In this document: piece after piece, positions 37,143 through 46,803 of the stretch
Position numbering within the stretch: the stretch's first letter is position 1
Layout: each line of letters begins with the position of its first letter
Source: JAHIKV01 sp963733145
Lineage (GTDB): Bacteria > Planctomycetota > Planctomycetia > Pirellulales > Thermoguttaceae
NCBI GenBank assembly: GCA_963733145.1
Contig: CAVTCJ010000005.1
Span: 496,001-560,000 of the forward strand
DNA length: 64,000 bases
Direction of reading: 5' to 3'
Translations under genes and position numbers: made by a program
The notes under the pieces: model-generated
Database searches by the model: none
Told to the model about the DNA's origin: nothing
Seen by the model: the letters and a program-made list of their open reading frames with translations, nothing else

Positions 37143-37268
37143 ACGCGGCGTTTCAGTCCGGCGTAGGCCGCGCGATTGGCGGTTCAAATCGGACTGGGGG
37201 ATAGACGCGCGCCGTGAATGTGTTTCCGGCGATGATCGGCTGCCCGCCGGAGCGGAGGGGCGGAATAC

Positions 37269-37741
37269 ATGACACGCGTTGGAATCGCCTGCGATCACGG
37301 CGGCTTTGAATTGAAAGCGCCACCTTGCGGCCGCTTTGCGCAGCGGACTATGAGGTGCGCGATTTCGGCGCCGACAGCCTGTCGCCGGATGACGATTATC
37401 CCGATTTCGTGCGTCCTTTGTCCGAAGCCGTCGGCCGCGGCGAAGTGGACCGCGGCATTGCCGTTTGCGGCAGCGGAGTCGGCGCCTGCATCCTGGCAAA
37501 CAAGGTTCGCGGCGTTCGGGCGGCCTTGATCCACGAGAGTTTCTCCGCGCGGCAGGGCGTCGAAGACGACGACATGAACCTGATCTGCCTCGGCGGCCGC
37601 GTGCTCGGCGAAAGCGCCGCCTGGGACTTGGTCCGCATCTTTCTCGATGCCCGTTTCAGCGGCGCCGAGCGGCATTGCCGCCGGCTGGCCAAGATTGCCG
37701 AACTGGAGAAACCCGATCGATTGGCGGAACAGACGTTGTAA
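37269..37741 (+). CDS. RpiB/LacAB-family sugar-phosphate isomerase with frame break
   Basis: MTRVGIACDHGGFELK opens the fold with the D-H pair; after a break or breaks near 37310-37330 the frame from 37325 reads YEVRDFGADSLSPDDDYPDF, GIAVCGSGVGACILANKVRG (catalytic Cys and phosphate loop), HESFSARQGVEDDDMNLICL and GGRVLGESAAWDLVRIFLDA. About 157 residues. Isomerises ribose-5-phosphate or a related sugar phosphate. The link to the superoxide reductase and YHS genes around it is unclear. Confidence 0.8.
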
Positions 37742-37872
37742 GCGCCGGGGGCCGACGGTCCCCGGCGGGAGCGGAGTTGTTTTTGGAGAATCGCGGCCGC
37801 GGAAGAGTTGTTGCCGACGTCCCTTTCGACGATCGCCGTTTTCCGGTCTTTAACCATGTAAGAGGTGATGCG

Positions 37873-38043
37873 ATGACTACCACAAAAGACCCGGTCTGCA
37901 AGATGGACGTGCATCCAACGGAGGCGAAAATCAAGAGCGACTACAAAGGTGATACCTATCACTTCTGTTCCGCCGGCTGCAAGGAGCAGTTCGAGAAAAC
38001 GCCCGAAAAGTATGCCTGTAAAAAAGAGGCCGGGTGCAAATAG
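37873..38043 (+). CDS. YHS-domain protein (metal-associated)
   Basis: 56 residues. DPVCKMDVHPTEAKIKSDYK and TYHFCSAGCKEQFEKTPEKY form a YHS domain with three metal-binding-type Cys, as found in or next to copper/heavy-metal ATPases. A GAGGTGATG ribosome site precedes the ATG at 37873. It lies before an outer membrane efflux gene, suggesting a metal handling set. The frame is open far upstream (37465), but that overlaps the isomerase and is not coding. Confidence 0.85.
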   Translation: MTTTKDPVCKMDVHPTEAKIKSDYKGDTYHFCSAGCKEQFEKTPEKYACKKEAGCK

Positions 38044-38062
38044 CCTTCGCGCCGGCGTCAGA

Positions 38063-38141
38063 CGGACGGTCCCATTTTCGCGGCAACGGCTCGGATTGAC
38101 GAGGCCGATTGTGCCCGCCGCGAAAATCGGGACGGTCCCCT
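38063..38141. repeat. Short palindromic repeat, copy G
   Basis: GACGGTCCCATTTTCGCGGC is paired with GCCGCGAAAATCGGGACGGTCC-type sequence across a 36-base loop. It is a diverged single-hairpin member of the A-D family. Confidence 0.8.
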
Positions 38142-38572
38142 GTAAATCCCTGGAATGTGTTTGGAAAACCTCCCCTCTGCCTTTGGTGGAGGGGGGCAAT
38201 TTTCCGCATTTCAATACACGTTCTCACAGCCGGCGGCCTTCCGCTGGAGGCCGCCGCTGACCTGATGGATGCAGCCGTCATCCGCCGCGCGGCAAGACAT
38301 GCGGGGGCTCGTCAACGAGACGTTGCGGAGCAAGACCCCATGACCCATCCTTGGCACGAGGTGTCGGCCGGCCGGAAGGTGAATTTGGGCGACATAGGCG
38401 GGACTTATTGGGTTGCGGTGATTGTGTCAAGTGTGCTGCATGTTCCACCGATAGCGAAGATGAGGGGGATACTATCCTTGCAGGTAAGGCACCTTGCTTG
38501 GAACGCGCAGTATTCTTGTGCCGGCCAAATCAGGTATTCGTGCAAGCCGAATGACGGCAAGCAGGGACAATC
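38142..38572. other. Gene-poor stretch; possible gene remnant
   Basis: A perfect-looking hairpin GGCGGCCTTCCGCTGGAGGC lies near 38232. At 38341 MTHPWHEVSAG faintly recalls inorganic pyrophosphatase N-termini, and another frame has a Cys cluster (CGDCVKCAAC), but neither continues as a family. I treat it as unassigned. Confidence 0.35.
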
Positions 38573-40047
38573 ATGCGACAAGGCCCTTCGATTCTGATAG
38601 TCGGACTGCTGGCTGCAACCGCTGTGCTGGCCGGATGCAGCGTCTCCAGGCAAATCCGCGATCCCGAATACACCGGCGTGGTCAATTCTGTGTCCCAAGC
38701 GCCGAACGTTCCCGCGCCAGAAGGTTGCCGCCCGTAACGCCGTCGCTGGCAGGCCCGCAGCCGGTCGAGGTCTATATCGAGTATGCCCTGGACCAGAACC
38801 CGGACGTTCGAGTGGCGCGGAAGCGGATCGAAGCGGCTGCCGAGCGTGTGCCGCAGGCCGCCAGCCTGAAAGACCCGACGTTGGGTGTGACGGCTTATCC
38901 ATCGCCGGTCCAAACCGCCGCGGGCGAACAGCAACTCAGCCTCAACGCCAGCCAGCAATTCCCCTGGCTCGGCAAGCTTGACACGCAAGCAAGCGTGGCG
39001 GAAGAGGAGACCAACGTCGCCCGGGCCCAATTGGCCGTGGTGGAACTGGAGGTCATCGAGCAGGTCAAACGGGCCTACTACGAACTGTACTTCATCCAGA
39101 AGGCGATCGGCATCACGGAACACGACAAGACGCTGCTGATGGAACTCAGCGCCATTGCCGAGAGCAAATATCGCACCGGCGCCGTGAGCCAGCAGGACGT
39201 GCTGCGGGCCCAGGTGGAGGTCTCGAACTTGGAAAGCCAGTTGATTCGCTTGCGGCAGGAATTGGAGAGCGCACAGGCCCACTTGGCACGGTTACTCCAT
39301 GTATCGCCGGACACGCCGGTCAGGGCGTTGGAACGATTGCCCCCGGAACACGCTCCGCAAGACCTGGACCGTCTATACCAACAGGCAATCGCGGCTCGGC
39401 CCGAGCTACAAGTCCAGTTGGCGGCGCTGCGCCGGGACCGCCAGAGCGTGGAACTGGCGCGGCTGAACTACTACCCCGACCTGACGGCCAGCGTGATCTG
39501 GAACGAGCTGGGCGATTACGGGTTGAGTCCGGTGGCCAACGGGCGGGATTCAGTCGGCATCGGCGTGTCGATGAACGTGCCCCTGTATCGGAAGCGTCTC
39601 GACGCCGGGATTCGCGGGGCCGAGGCCCAGGCCACGGCGACGGCCAGACAGTACGATTCAGTCCGCGACCGGACGGCCGCCGAAGTGAAAGACCTCTTCG
39701 TGCAGGCCAACAGCCAGACTCAACTGATTCGGCTCTTCCGCGACGACATCATTCCCAAGGCCGGTCAAACGCTGCAAGTCTCCATGAGCGCCTACCAGGT
39801 GGGAAAGATCGGTTTCCTGCAATTGATCGACAACTGGCGAGAGCTGCTGCGGTTCCAAATCATGTATCAGCGGCTGGAAAGCCAGCTTCAGCAGACCTTG
39901 GCCTCGTTGGATCGCGTGGTCGGTGGACAGCTTCAACTCGAAGCGGCCGAACCCACAAGCAACACGGCTGGATCGCGGCCGCCGGCGCCCGCAGAATTGC
40001 CCCCGATACCGCCCAGCCCCGACCAACCTTCGCCAGGAAAGCCGTAG
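38573..40047 (+). CDS. TolC/CusC-family outer membrane efflux lipoprotein, one frame break
   Basis: MRQGPSILIVGLLAATAVLA then GCS is a lipoprotein signal. A break near 38728 shifts into the frame reading PQPVEVYIEYALDQNPDVRV to the stop at 40047, total about 490 residues. Two OEP repeats are visible: the first with QLSLNASQQFPWLGKLDTQA and a long coiled coil, the second with LRRDRQSVELARLNYYPDLT and GIGVSMNVPLYRKRLDAGIR. It forms the outer membrane channel of a tripartite pump. No RND pump or adaptor follows; instead a Cys-rich lipoprotein does, so the pump partners must be elsewhere. Confidence 0.88.
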
Positions 40048-40086
40048 CACGCGGATTGTTGCAAGTAAAGAGACGGAGCACCACCT

Positions 40087-40335
40087 GTGTCCATCAAACA
40101 GATCCTCTGGCCGCCGCTCGCCGCAGCACTGTTGAGCATCCCGTTTGGCTGCGCTTCGGCCTACCATGCCTATCCGTGCGGCTGCGTGCCTTACGGCTTT
40201 TGCCCGGCGCCGCCGTTGCCGTTCTCCAACTACTGCGGATGTCTCACGCCGCGGGCGACGCAGTTTCAATGCGGGCACGCGACGGCAGCGTCCAAAGAGG
40301 GCGAATCGCTCCCCTGCACGCCGGCCACGGATTGA
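40087..40335 (+). CDS. Small Cys-rich lipoprotein
   Basis: 82 residues, GTG start 39 bases after the efflux gene. LAAALLSIPFGCASAYHAYP contains a lipobox-like FGC. The mature part has CGCVPYGFCPAPP and FSNYCGCLTPRATQFQCG, six to seven Cys in ~45 residues plus several His/Tyr, suggesting metal binding or disulfides. I do not recognise a named family. Confidence 0.6.
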   Translation: MSIKQILWPPLAAALLSIPFGCASAYHAYPCGCVPYGFCPAPPLPFSNYCGCLTPRATQFQCGHATAASKEGESLPCTPATD

Positions 40336-40407
40336 ATGATGCCTTGACGCCTTTTTGCGGATTTGTTCGTCTTTTTTGTGTGTATCATCTTTGGTAAAGG
40401 TTTTGAC

Positions 40408-41520
40408 ATGCGGCATTGTTTAGTCACCGGCGGGGCGGGGTTCATCGGCAGCCATCTGGTCGAGGCGCTGTTGGCGCGCGGCGATCGCGTCTCGGTCGTC
40501 GACGACGAATCGACCGGCTCGATCGACAACCTCGCCGCCGTCCTGGACCATCCCCACCTGAGCTACACTAAGGACACCGTGGCCGACGCGGAATTGGTCC
40601 GCCGCTCGGTGGCCGACGCCGACGAAGTCTATCACCTGGCCGCGGCGGTGGGCGTGCGGCTGATCGCTCAATTTCCCATCCGCACCATTGAAACGAACAT
40701 CTACACCACCGAGCTAATCCTCCGCGAACTGGGCCAACTGATCGACGCCGGCAAGCAGGTGAAGTTTTTCCTGGCCAGCACGAGCGAAGTCTACGGCAAG
40801 AACCCGAAGCCGGTCTGGACCGAAGAGGACGACATCGTGCTCGGCCCGACCATCCGGCCGCGCTGGTCTTACGGGGCGTCGAAGGCGATCGACGAAATTT
40901 TGGCCCTGGCCTACTGGCGCGAGCGGGGCCTGCCCACCATCGTCGCCCGGCTGTTCAACGTGGTCGGGCCGCGCCAGACCGGCGCCTATGGAATGGTTCT
41001 GCCCCGGCTGATCGACGCGGCCCTCTCGGGCGGACCGCTCGTGGTCCACGACGACGGGCTGCAGCAGCGGAGTTTCGCCCACGTCTCCGACGTGGTGCGG
41101 ATGATCCTGGCGTTGACGGCCAATCCGGCGGCCTACGGCGGCGTGTGCAACGTCGGCAGCGACCGCCCGGTGAGCATTTTGGAGCTTGCCCGGCGGGTAA
41201 TCGCGATGGTGGAGGGGCGGGCGGGAAACCGAGTACGGAGTACGGAGTTCGGAGTACGAAGTACGAAGTCCCGAACACCGAGTCCCGAGTCCCGAACCCC
41301 GAGTCCCGAGTCCCTAATCCCCTCTCCTCTCTTCCCTCTCCCTTCATCATTGCAGATCGAGTTTCAGAGCTACGCGGAGGCCTACGGCGAGGATTTCGAG
41401 GACTGCCGCCGCCGCGTGCCCGACCTGTCGAAACTTCATCACCTGACGGGTCTGGAGGCGCAGTGGGGATTGGACGACATCATCGCCGAGTTGGTGGAGT
41501 GGAAACGAGCCTCCACGTAA
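40408..41520 (+). CDS. NAD-dependent epimerase/dehydratase (extended SDR) with repeat-encoded insertion
   Basis: 370 residues from the ATG at 40408. HCLVTGGAGFIGSHLVEALL is the NAD loop, FLASTSEVYGKNPKPVWTEE the active-site Ser/Thr region, SYGASKAIDEILALAYWRER the YxxxK motif, RLFNVVGPRQTGAYGMVLPR the substrate loop. The type resembles UDP-glucuronate decarboxylase/4-epimerase-like enzymes. Between residues ~273 and 316 a Ser/Pro/Arg-rich stretch (TPSPESRTPSPESLIPSPL) is encoded by repeat DNA at 41228-41355 and has no counterpart in the family. The natural fold resumes at QIEFQSYAEAYGEDFEDCRR. Confidence 0.88.
   Translation: MRHCLVTGGAGFIGSHLVEALLARGDRVSVVDDESTGSIDNLAAVLDHPHLSYTKDTVADAELVRRSVADADEVYHLAAAVGVRLIAQFPIRTIETNIYTTELILRELGQLIDAGKQVKFFLASTSEVYGKNPKPVWTEEDDIVLGPTIRPRWSYGASKAIDEILALAYWRERGLPTIVARLFNVVGPRQTGAYGMVLPRLIDAALSGGPLVVHDDGLQQRSFAHVSDVVRMILALTANPAAYGGVCNVGSDRPVSILELARRVIAMVEGRAGNRVRSTEFGVRSTKSRTPSPESRTPSPESLIPSPLFPLPSSLQIEFQSYAEAYGEDFEDCRRRVPDLSKLHHLTGLEAQWGLDDIIAELVEWKRAST
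41228..41355 (+). repeat. In-frame repeat run inside the epimerase
   Basis: GAGTACGGAGTACGGAGTTC-type units, then CCCGAGTCCCGAACCCCGAG-type units, then CCTCTCCTCTCTTCCCTCTC. All translated without a stop. The CCCGAATCC family also occurs at 24170-24210 and 48410-48500. Confidence 0.8.
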
Positions 41521-41667
41521 CGTACATCCGAAGGAGAGAATGCGGGCGATCACTGGACAATGGCCAGGCGTTCGCCGACCATTAACAGTTGGTTACCGAA
41601 CACTCCTCGAATTCCTCAGTTCCTGACTTCGTGGCGATCGAGACTTGACATTGCCGCCTAATGAATT

Positions 41668-42915
41668 TCAGAGCACGATCGTCATTTTCCGCTTGTCGAA
41701 CTTGACCACTTTGTTTTCGCGGTGGGAGAGAATGGCCATGTTCAAGGGCGCCTGGACCCGGAGGGCGACGTCAATCGGACTGTAGGGTTTTGCCCGACTT
41801 TGCACGCAGTCGAGCAAGTTCGTCCAGAGCTTCGACGTGTTGCCTGCACCGTTCCAAGGAACAAGGGTCTCCTGGGCGTGCTTCGCGGCGGGCACGATGC
41901 GGATGCCCTTGCCCAGGTGCTCCACGTCGCCGAACTTGATTAAACCGTCGGTGCCGCGGAGGATGGTGTCGATGCCCGTGTAGTTGCTCAACGAGTTCAT
42001 CAGCGTCACGCTCGGCCCGCCGGCGTAGTCCGCAACGATGTTGCACTGGTCGGGCACTTCGCGGTTGTACTGGAAAGTGCCGCCGCCGCCCATCACCCGC
42101 TCCGGAAAATCGAGATCGAGCAAGCAGAACACGGGCGTGAAGACGTGGACCAACAGGTCGGTGGCCGGACCGCCGGCATAGTCCCAGAACATCCGCCACT
42201 GGAAAAAGCGGGAGACGTCGAACGGCCGCCGCGGGGCGTCGCCGAGAAACTGCTCCCAATCCAGATCGGGGCCGGGCTTGGCGTTCGGGTCGGGGATGGG
42301 CATCCGCTCGCCCCAGTCTCCGCGGCGGAAATAGCCCGCCTGCACCTGCACGATCTTCCCCACGATCCCCTCGGCGAGCAGCTTGCGGACCTTGGCGTAG
42401 GCGTCATCGGCGACGAACTGCGTGCCCACCTGCACGATACGTTTGTGCTTCTCGGCCTCCTCGGCGACTTGTCGGGCGAGGTCCATCTGCGACCAATGGG
42501 TGAGCGGCTTTTCGCAATAGACGTCTTTGCCGGCACGGACGGCGTCGATCGCCTGCGGGGCGTGATGCCGGTCGGGCGTGGCGATGCACACCACGTCCAC
42601 CCGCGGATCGGCCAGCAGTTCTTGATAGTGGCGATAGACCTTGCCGCCGGTCTTCTTCGCGGCGGCCTCGACCCGCGGGCCGTACACGTCGCAAACGGCC
42701 ACCGGCTGGCAGCGGCCCTGCTCTTTCAACTTCGACACGATGAACATATGCGACCCGCCGCGGGTCCCCGTGCCGATGAAGCCCACGCCGATCCGCTGGT
42801 TGGCCCCCTTGGCGCCTTCGCCGGCAATGGTGAACCGTGGTTGGAACGCGCCGGCGGCGGCCGTAACGGCGGCAGCCTTGAGAAAACGGCGGCGCGAAGT
42901 ATGTGGTGTTTTCAT
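41668..42915 (-). CDS. Tat-exported Gfo/Idh/MocA-family oxidoreductase
   Basis: 415 residues from the ATG at 42915, chosen because it gives the Tat signal HTSRRRFLKAAAVTAAAGAF. GVGFIGTGTRGGSHMFIVSK is the NAD fold, CIATPDRHHAPQAIDAVRAG and KDVYCEKPLTHWSQM (EKP motif) follow, then the family's C-terminal domain FFQWRMFWDYAGGPATDLLV with the conserved Asp-His region (DLLVHVFTP). Intact, unlike its upstream neighbour. Secreted members are abundant in planctomycetes and probably act on glycan-derived sugars. Confidence 0.92.
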   Translation of the reverse strand: MKTPHTSRRRFLKAAAVTAAAGAFQPRFTIAGEGAKGANQRIGVGFIGTGTRGGSHMFIVSKLKEQGRCQPVAVCDVYGPRVEAAAKKTGGKVYRHYQELLADPRVDVVCIATPDRHHAPQAIDAVRAGKDVYCEKPLTHWSQMDLARQVAEEAEKHKRIVQVGTQFVADDAYAKVRKLLAEGIVGKIVQVQAGYFRRGDWGERMPIPDPNAKPGPDLDWEQFLGDAPRRPFDVSRFFQWRMFWDYAGGPATDLLVHVFTPVFCLLDLDFPERVMGGGGTFQYNREVPDQCNIVADYAGGPSVTLMNSLSNYTGIDTILRGTDGLIKFGDVEHLGKGIRIVPAAKHAQETLVPWNGAGNTSKLWTNLLDCVQSRAKPYSPIDVALRVQAPLNMAILSHRENKVVKFDKRKMTIVL

Positions 42916-43006
42916 TGGTTGGCTTCCTTCATAAACAGGTTGAAGCATTGAAGATGACGAGTCGACGCCAACATCCTTGAAATGGCAGAGAACTCGCAAA
43001 ATTCCG

Positions 43007-44555
43007 CTATCCTAAAGTTTCCCACTTTATTCCGACCCGGCGCAGGGCGTAGCCGAATTCTTTCATGTAGTCGCCGTAGCAGGTCATCCAGTGGAAGCCG
43101 GGCATCCGCTCGGCCAGCTTCAGGCTGTCGCACGTCGAAGCGGACGTCGATCTGGTCGCGGCAGATCGGCAGGAAGGGTGCGTCGACGACTCGCCGAGCA
43201 GGCCCATCCACCGCTCGGCCTTGAAGTCGGGCAATGATGTTCGTCACGCTCTGGCCCTTGCGCATCTCGACCTTCGGCGCGGCGCCGTAGTCCGACTCGA
43301 AGTGGGTGAGGATCCGCGCCGGCTCGAGCGTCTTGCCGTCCATCTTTCGCGGGCCCGGTGCAGTGGGCCAGCGTGATCACCCCGTCGTGCGGATACGTCG
43401 GATCGTTCAGGAACGGCGGACGTGCCGGAGATGTCCGCCAGCAGGATCCGGACGGAATGACCACGAAGTCCGATTCGCAGAAGGCCAGGTAGCCGTCGTC
43501 GTTGAGCGTGCTCAGCGGCAGGCAGGCCGTGGTCTCGGACATGGGCATGATCGTGCCCATGCAGCCGTTGATCGTGATCGCCCGGCAGTCGGCCTTCTTC
43601 ATCAGCTGCGGAAGACCTGTTCCAGGAGGAAGGCGTTGTCGACGAACTTCCGCTCGGTTTCCAGCGTGGTGCCGGGGAGCTCAGGTATGCTCGGCCCGGC
43701 GTCGTGGCCCGCGTCGACGGCCGCCTGGTCGGCCCGGGCCTCCTTGATCAGCTTGCCGAGTTCGTCGTAAGAGACGGTTTGGATGTCGAGTTTGAACCGT
43801 TCGCGGGCTCGTTTCGGGGCATCTGGCGTGGCCCAGCCGCTGGGACCGCCGATGGCCAGGATCCGGCGGCCGACGTATTTCGCAGGCCGCAGAGCGACCG
43901 CAGCCGCCAGAGTATCTCGTTGGTCGTCTATCACCACGTCTTCGTCGTCGATGCCTTCACGTTGGAGCGGTCGGTGTGCCCGCGAAGATGGATGGGGACT
44001 GACGACCTCGTACCACAAGGACACCGCCCGGACTTGTGACGGCAAAAGATAATCGCATTCTTGGCCAACTTGACCGCCGCGTGCATCAGCTTGGATCCTC
44101 CACCAGCGGCGTAGATCAAGACGACATCGGCCGTGAGATCTTCCTTCGCCGGGGTCAGTTCCGCGGTGTTCTGCGCGGCGGTGACGGGCAGAAAGTGAAC
44201 GGGGAATTCGGCTGCCTTAAAAGCGCGTCCAGTTCGCCTTTGATGCGCACGAGTTCTTTGTCGGCGTCGTGACGAGTCTGAATTCCGCCCCAGGAACGCC
44301 AGCTTGTCTGCGAGCGGCGGGTAGGGGCGTTGTAGCACAACACCGGCTTGACCACCAGCGGATGCCGCTTGGGTGGCGGGGCCTCGTCGATTTCTCCCGC
44401 CGCCAAACTAGCCCAAGAGAGGCCGGTCAGCGCAATGCCCCCCAGCGCGGATGCCCGCCGAGAAATCCGCGACGGCTGATACCATCGGAAGCATGGTTTC
44501 CGCACGGGCAACAGTGTGCTTGGAACGCTGGAAGACTTTTGTCGTTATGATACAT
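43007..44555 (-). pseudogene. Sugar-isomerase-like (L-fucose/L-arabinose isomerase fold) Tat protein, heavily frame-broken
   Basis: From ATG 44555 a Tat-like start (SDGISRRGFLGG) leads into segments in different frames that together follow one protein: HPLVVKPVLCYNAPTR, FPVHFLPVTAAQNTAEL, DVVLIYAAGGGSKLMHAAVK, YVGRRILAIGGPSGW, DCRAITINGCMGTIMPMSET, LNDDGYLAFCESDFVVIPSG, FESDYGAAPKVEMRKGQSVT and MPGFHWMTCYGDYMKEFGYA, ending at 43007. At least seven single-base breaks occur in 1.5 kb, more than in any other gene here. The ordered motifs suit a secreted member of the fucose-isomerase-like group. Given that density I call it a pseudogene, with the caution that assembly error is possible. Confidence 0.6.
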
Positions 44556-44832
44556 GGTTATTATTCTCCGTTTGAGTACATTGGAACAGACAACCAACTC
44601 GCTTCTCTCGCCACACTCACGCCTCATTAAGCCGTGTTAGCTATTCTGTAAGAACAAGGTGAGTATGTTTGCAGGAAGGACTTCCTATTCAGTCCTCGAA
44701 AACTGGTCGGATTAGGAAATCCGTCAAATGCAATATTGGGCAGCCTCTTGTGACGCGCGTTTCTCAGCGACGGGGGAGCGGAGTGATTTCCATACAGATT
44801 AACTCTTCAATCCAGGTGGCTTCCGTCGCGAT
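44556..44832. other. Intergenic region
   Basis: No gene or repeat recognised. It separates the broken isomerase-like gene from the DUF1559 gene, both on the minus strand, and probably holds the promoter of the former. Confidence 0.4.
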
Positions 44833-45848
44833 TCAGAACTTCTTAGCATCGATCACTCTCCCGTCATTACGCTCTCCAAGACAGCGGTGGACATCCAACT
44901 CGATCGAGTAGTTAATCATTTGCACTGATCCGTCGCAGAAGGCCATCATGCAGCCGTTGGGTGCGCTGCCCGAAAGCCATGCCTGCCTCAACACCGGGCG
45001 TATCCTGCAATGGCTGGTAAGAGGGATCGTTGTTGGTGTACAACGATGCTCCAGCAGGCGCCGACGTCCCAAACCTGATCGTCCGCACCAGACTTCCCAT
45101 TAAAGTAGTTATCCGGGTTAAGGTCTCCCTCGCCCAACAAGTACGTGTGGCTGGTGCCGTCGGAAATATCGCATATTTTAACCGCGGTATGTGGAGGTCG
45201 AACGCCCCACTATCGCCGCCTAGAGACAATGCAACCCATTCCTGTGACGTCATATTGTCGCCCGCGGACAGCGAGGATGGCCCCCTCGGAAAAAAACTCG
45301 GGCCCCGAAGGCTAATTCCTCCACATGCCATGTAATCGCCGCGGAACACCAAAGACGGCTTGTTCGTGTTGTAGTAACTTATCACTGGGGTGTGCGGATA
45401 TAATCCAGGGGGCGACGGGATGGACAAGAGAGGATCTCCAGTGGAGTCGCACTCCGCTGTGGAAAGTAGATCTGCCGCTTCTCACTATCCGAACATCCCG
45501 CCCCTAAGTCGTGGAGTGCCGACTGCTCGATGTAGGGGAGGATGCTGAATGCCCAGCCGCCCGGCTGACGCAAGCCGAAACCGCGGTCGGGATCTGGCCG
45601 CCACATGCATCCCCATCCGCCGGTGGGAAAAAAACCGTGGGTCTCTTCGTGGTTCAGACAGCCCAGGGCGAGTTGCTTGAGGTGGTTCTTGCACTGCATC
45701 CTGCGCGCCGCCTCGCGGGCCGCCTGCACCGCCGGCAGCAGCAACGCGATCAGAATGCCGATGATCGTAATCACCACCAATAGTTCCACCAGCGTAAACC
45801 CGTTATAAACCGAGTTCTAATGCTTGATTTCCGATTGTGGCAACACAT
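44833..45848 (-). CDS. DUF1559 prepilin-type planctomycete protein with several frame breaks
   Basis: The ATG at 45848 has a strong AAAGGAG ribosome site but shifts frame within 15 codons. The main frame reads GFTLVELLVVITIIGILIAL then LLPAVQAAREAARRMQCKNH, the prepilin signal and DUF1559 start. Further breaks near 45400 and 45000 lead through PHTPVISYYNTNKPSLVFRG to GCMMAFCDGSVQMINYSIEL, the standard DUF1559 'H/DGS' ending, and a stop at 44833. Such proteins are very numerous in planctomycetes and are exported pseudopilin-like proteins of unknown role. About 335 residues if repaired. Confidence 0.8.
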
Positions 45849-45998
45849 GATTTACTCCTTTTGCCGTCGCGAATCAAAAGATGGCAGATTTCCGATGACA
45901 CAAAAATGCGTGATGAGCCGCCAACGTCGTCGCGAAATAATTCTCGCGACGACGCGGGCGCCGGGCCAAATCAGAAATCATCAAACCGAAATCATAAA

Positions 45999-46701
45999 TC
46001 ATTTCCGCTTTCTCCAGGCGTAGCAGAGCAGCCCGAGCAGGCCGGAGGTCAGCAGCACCAGCGTGGACGGCTCGGGAACTTGCCCCTCGAAGGCCACCCA
46101 GCCGAGCCCGACGTACGTATCAGCGGCTTCGCCATAAGTGGTAAGAATCCTCAGCTTGAGGTACTCCACGCCCGTAGCCCCGGTCAGGGTGAACTGATCG
46201 CAAGACTCGGGAACAGCCGTGCCGACCTTCAACGTAAATGAGCCGACGTTCTGGATCAGAGTTCCCGCAGCGTCCGACTTCCAAACTTCGATGTCTTTCG
46301 CGCTCCGTTTGACATTGGCTTGGTAATAGTTCCAAATGTCAATCTTGTCGAGGTCCACCGGCGCCGCAAAGTCGAAGAGAACCCACTCGTTGCACGTGCC
46401 GTTGGTAACGCCCAGTTTGGACATCCACCCGGCTTGGTTCTGGTTTTTGATTAGCCAGGTCGCGGGTGCGGTCGGGTCCACCTTACCCTCGTACGCAGAC
46501 CCCCAAATATTGATTTGATTACTCGAACCCACAAAGTCCTCAATCAACTGGTGCGCCGATTGATAGCCGGTGGGGGAGTTGTAGAAAGAGGATTGAGTCG
46601 CTGGTGGGCGTAACGATAATGATCTCCGCCCGGACCGACGTCCCCATGAATCCCACGACAACCGCCGCAACAAGCATCATCCAAAAAACGTTCCTACTCA
46701 T
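45999..46701 (-). CDS. PEP-CTERM sorted secreted protein with discoidin-like domain, one frame break
   Basis: ATG at 46701 with AAAGGTGG upstream gives a signal peptide NVFWMMLVAAVVVGFMGTSV. A break near 46598 shifts to the frame reading QSSFYNSPTGYQSAHQLIED. The body, with NEWVLFDFAAPVDLDKIDIW and VEYLKLRILTTYGEAADTYV, looks like an F5/8 type C sandwich. The end VPEPSTLVLLTSGLLGLLCY plus RKRK is a clear PEP-CTERM: VPEP motif, membrane helix and basic tail, the target of exosortase. No exosortase is in the window. About 233 residues. Confidence 0.88.
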
Positions 46702-46803
46702 CGCAACCACCTTTCTGCCACAAGGGCAAATAATACGAGACCGTCAGCGGGTCGCCGACAACGTGTCGGAGGTGTTATCTTCCCTGTTTGACGGTCCCTT
46801 TGT

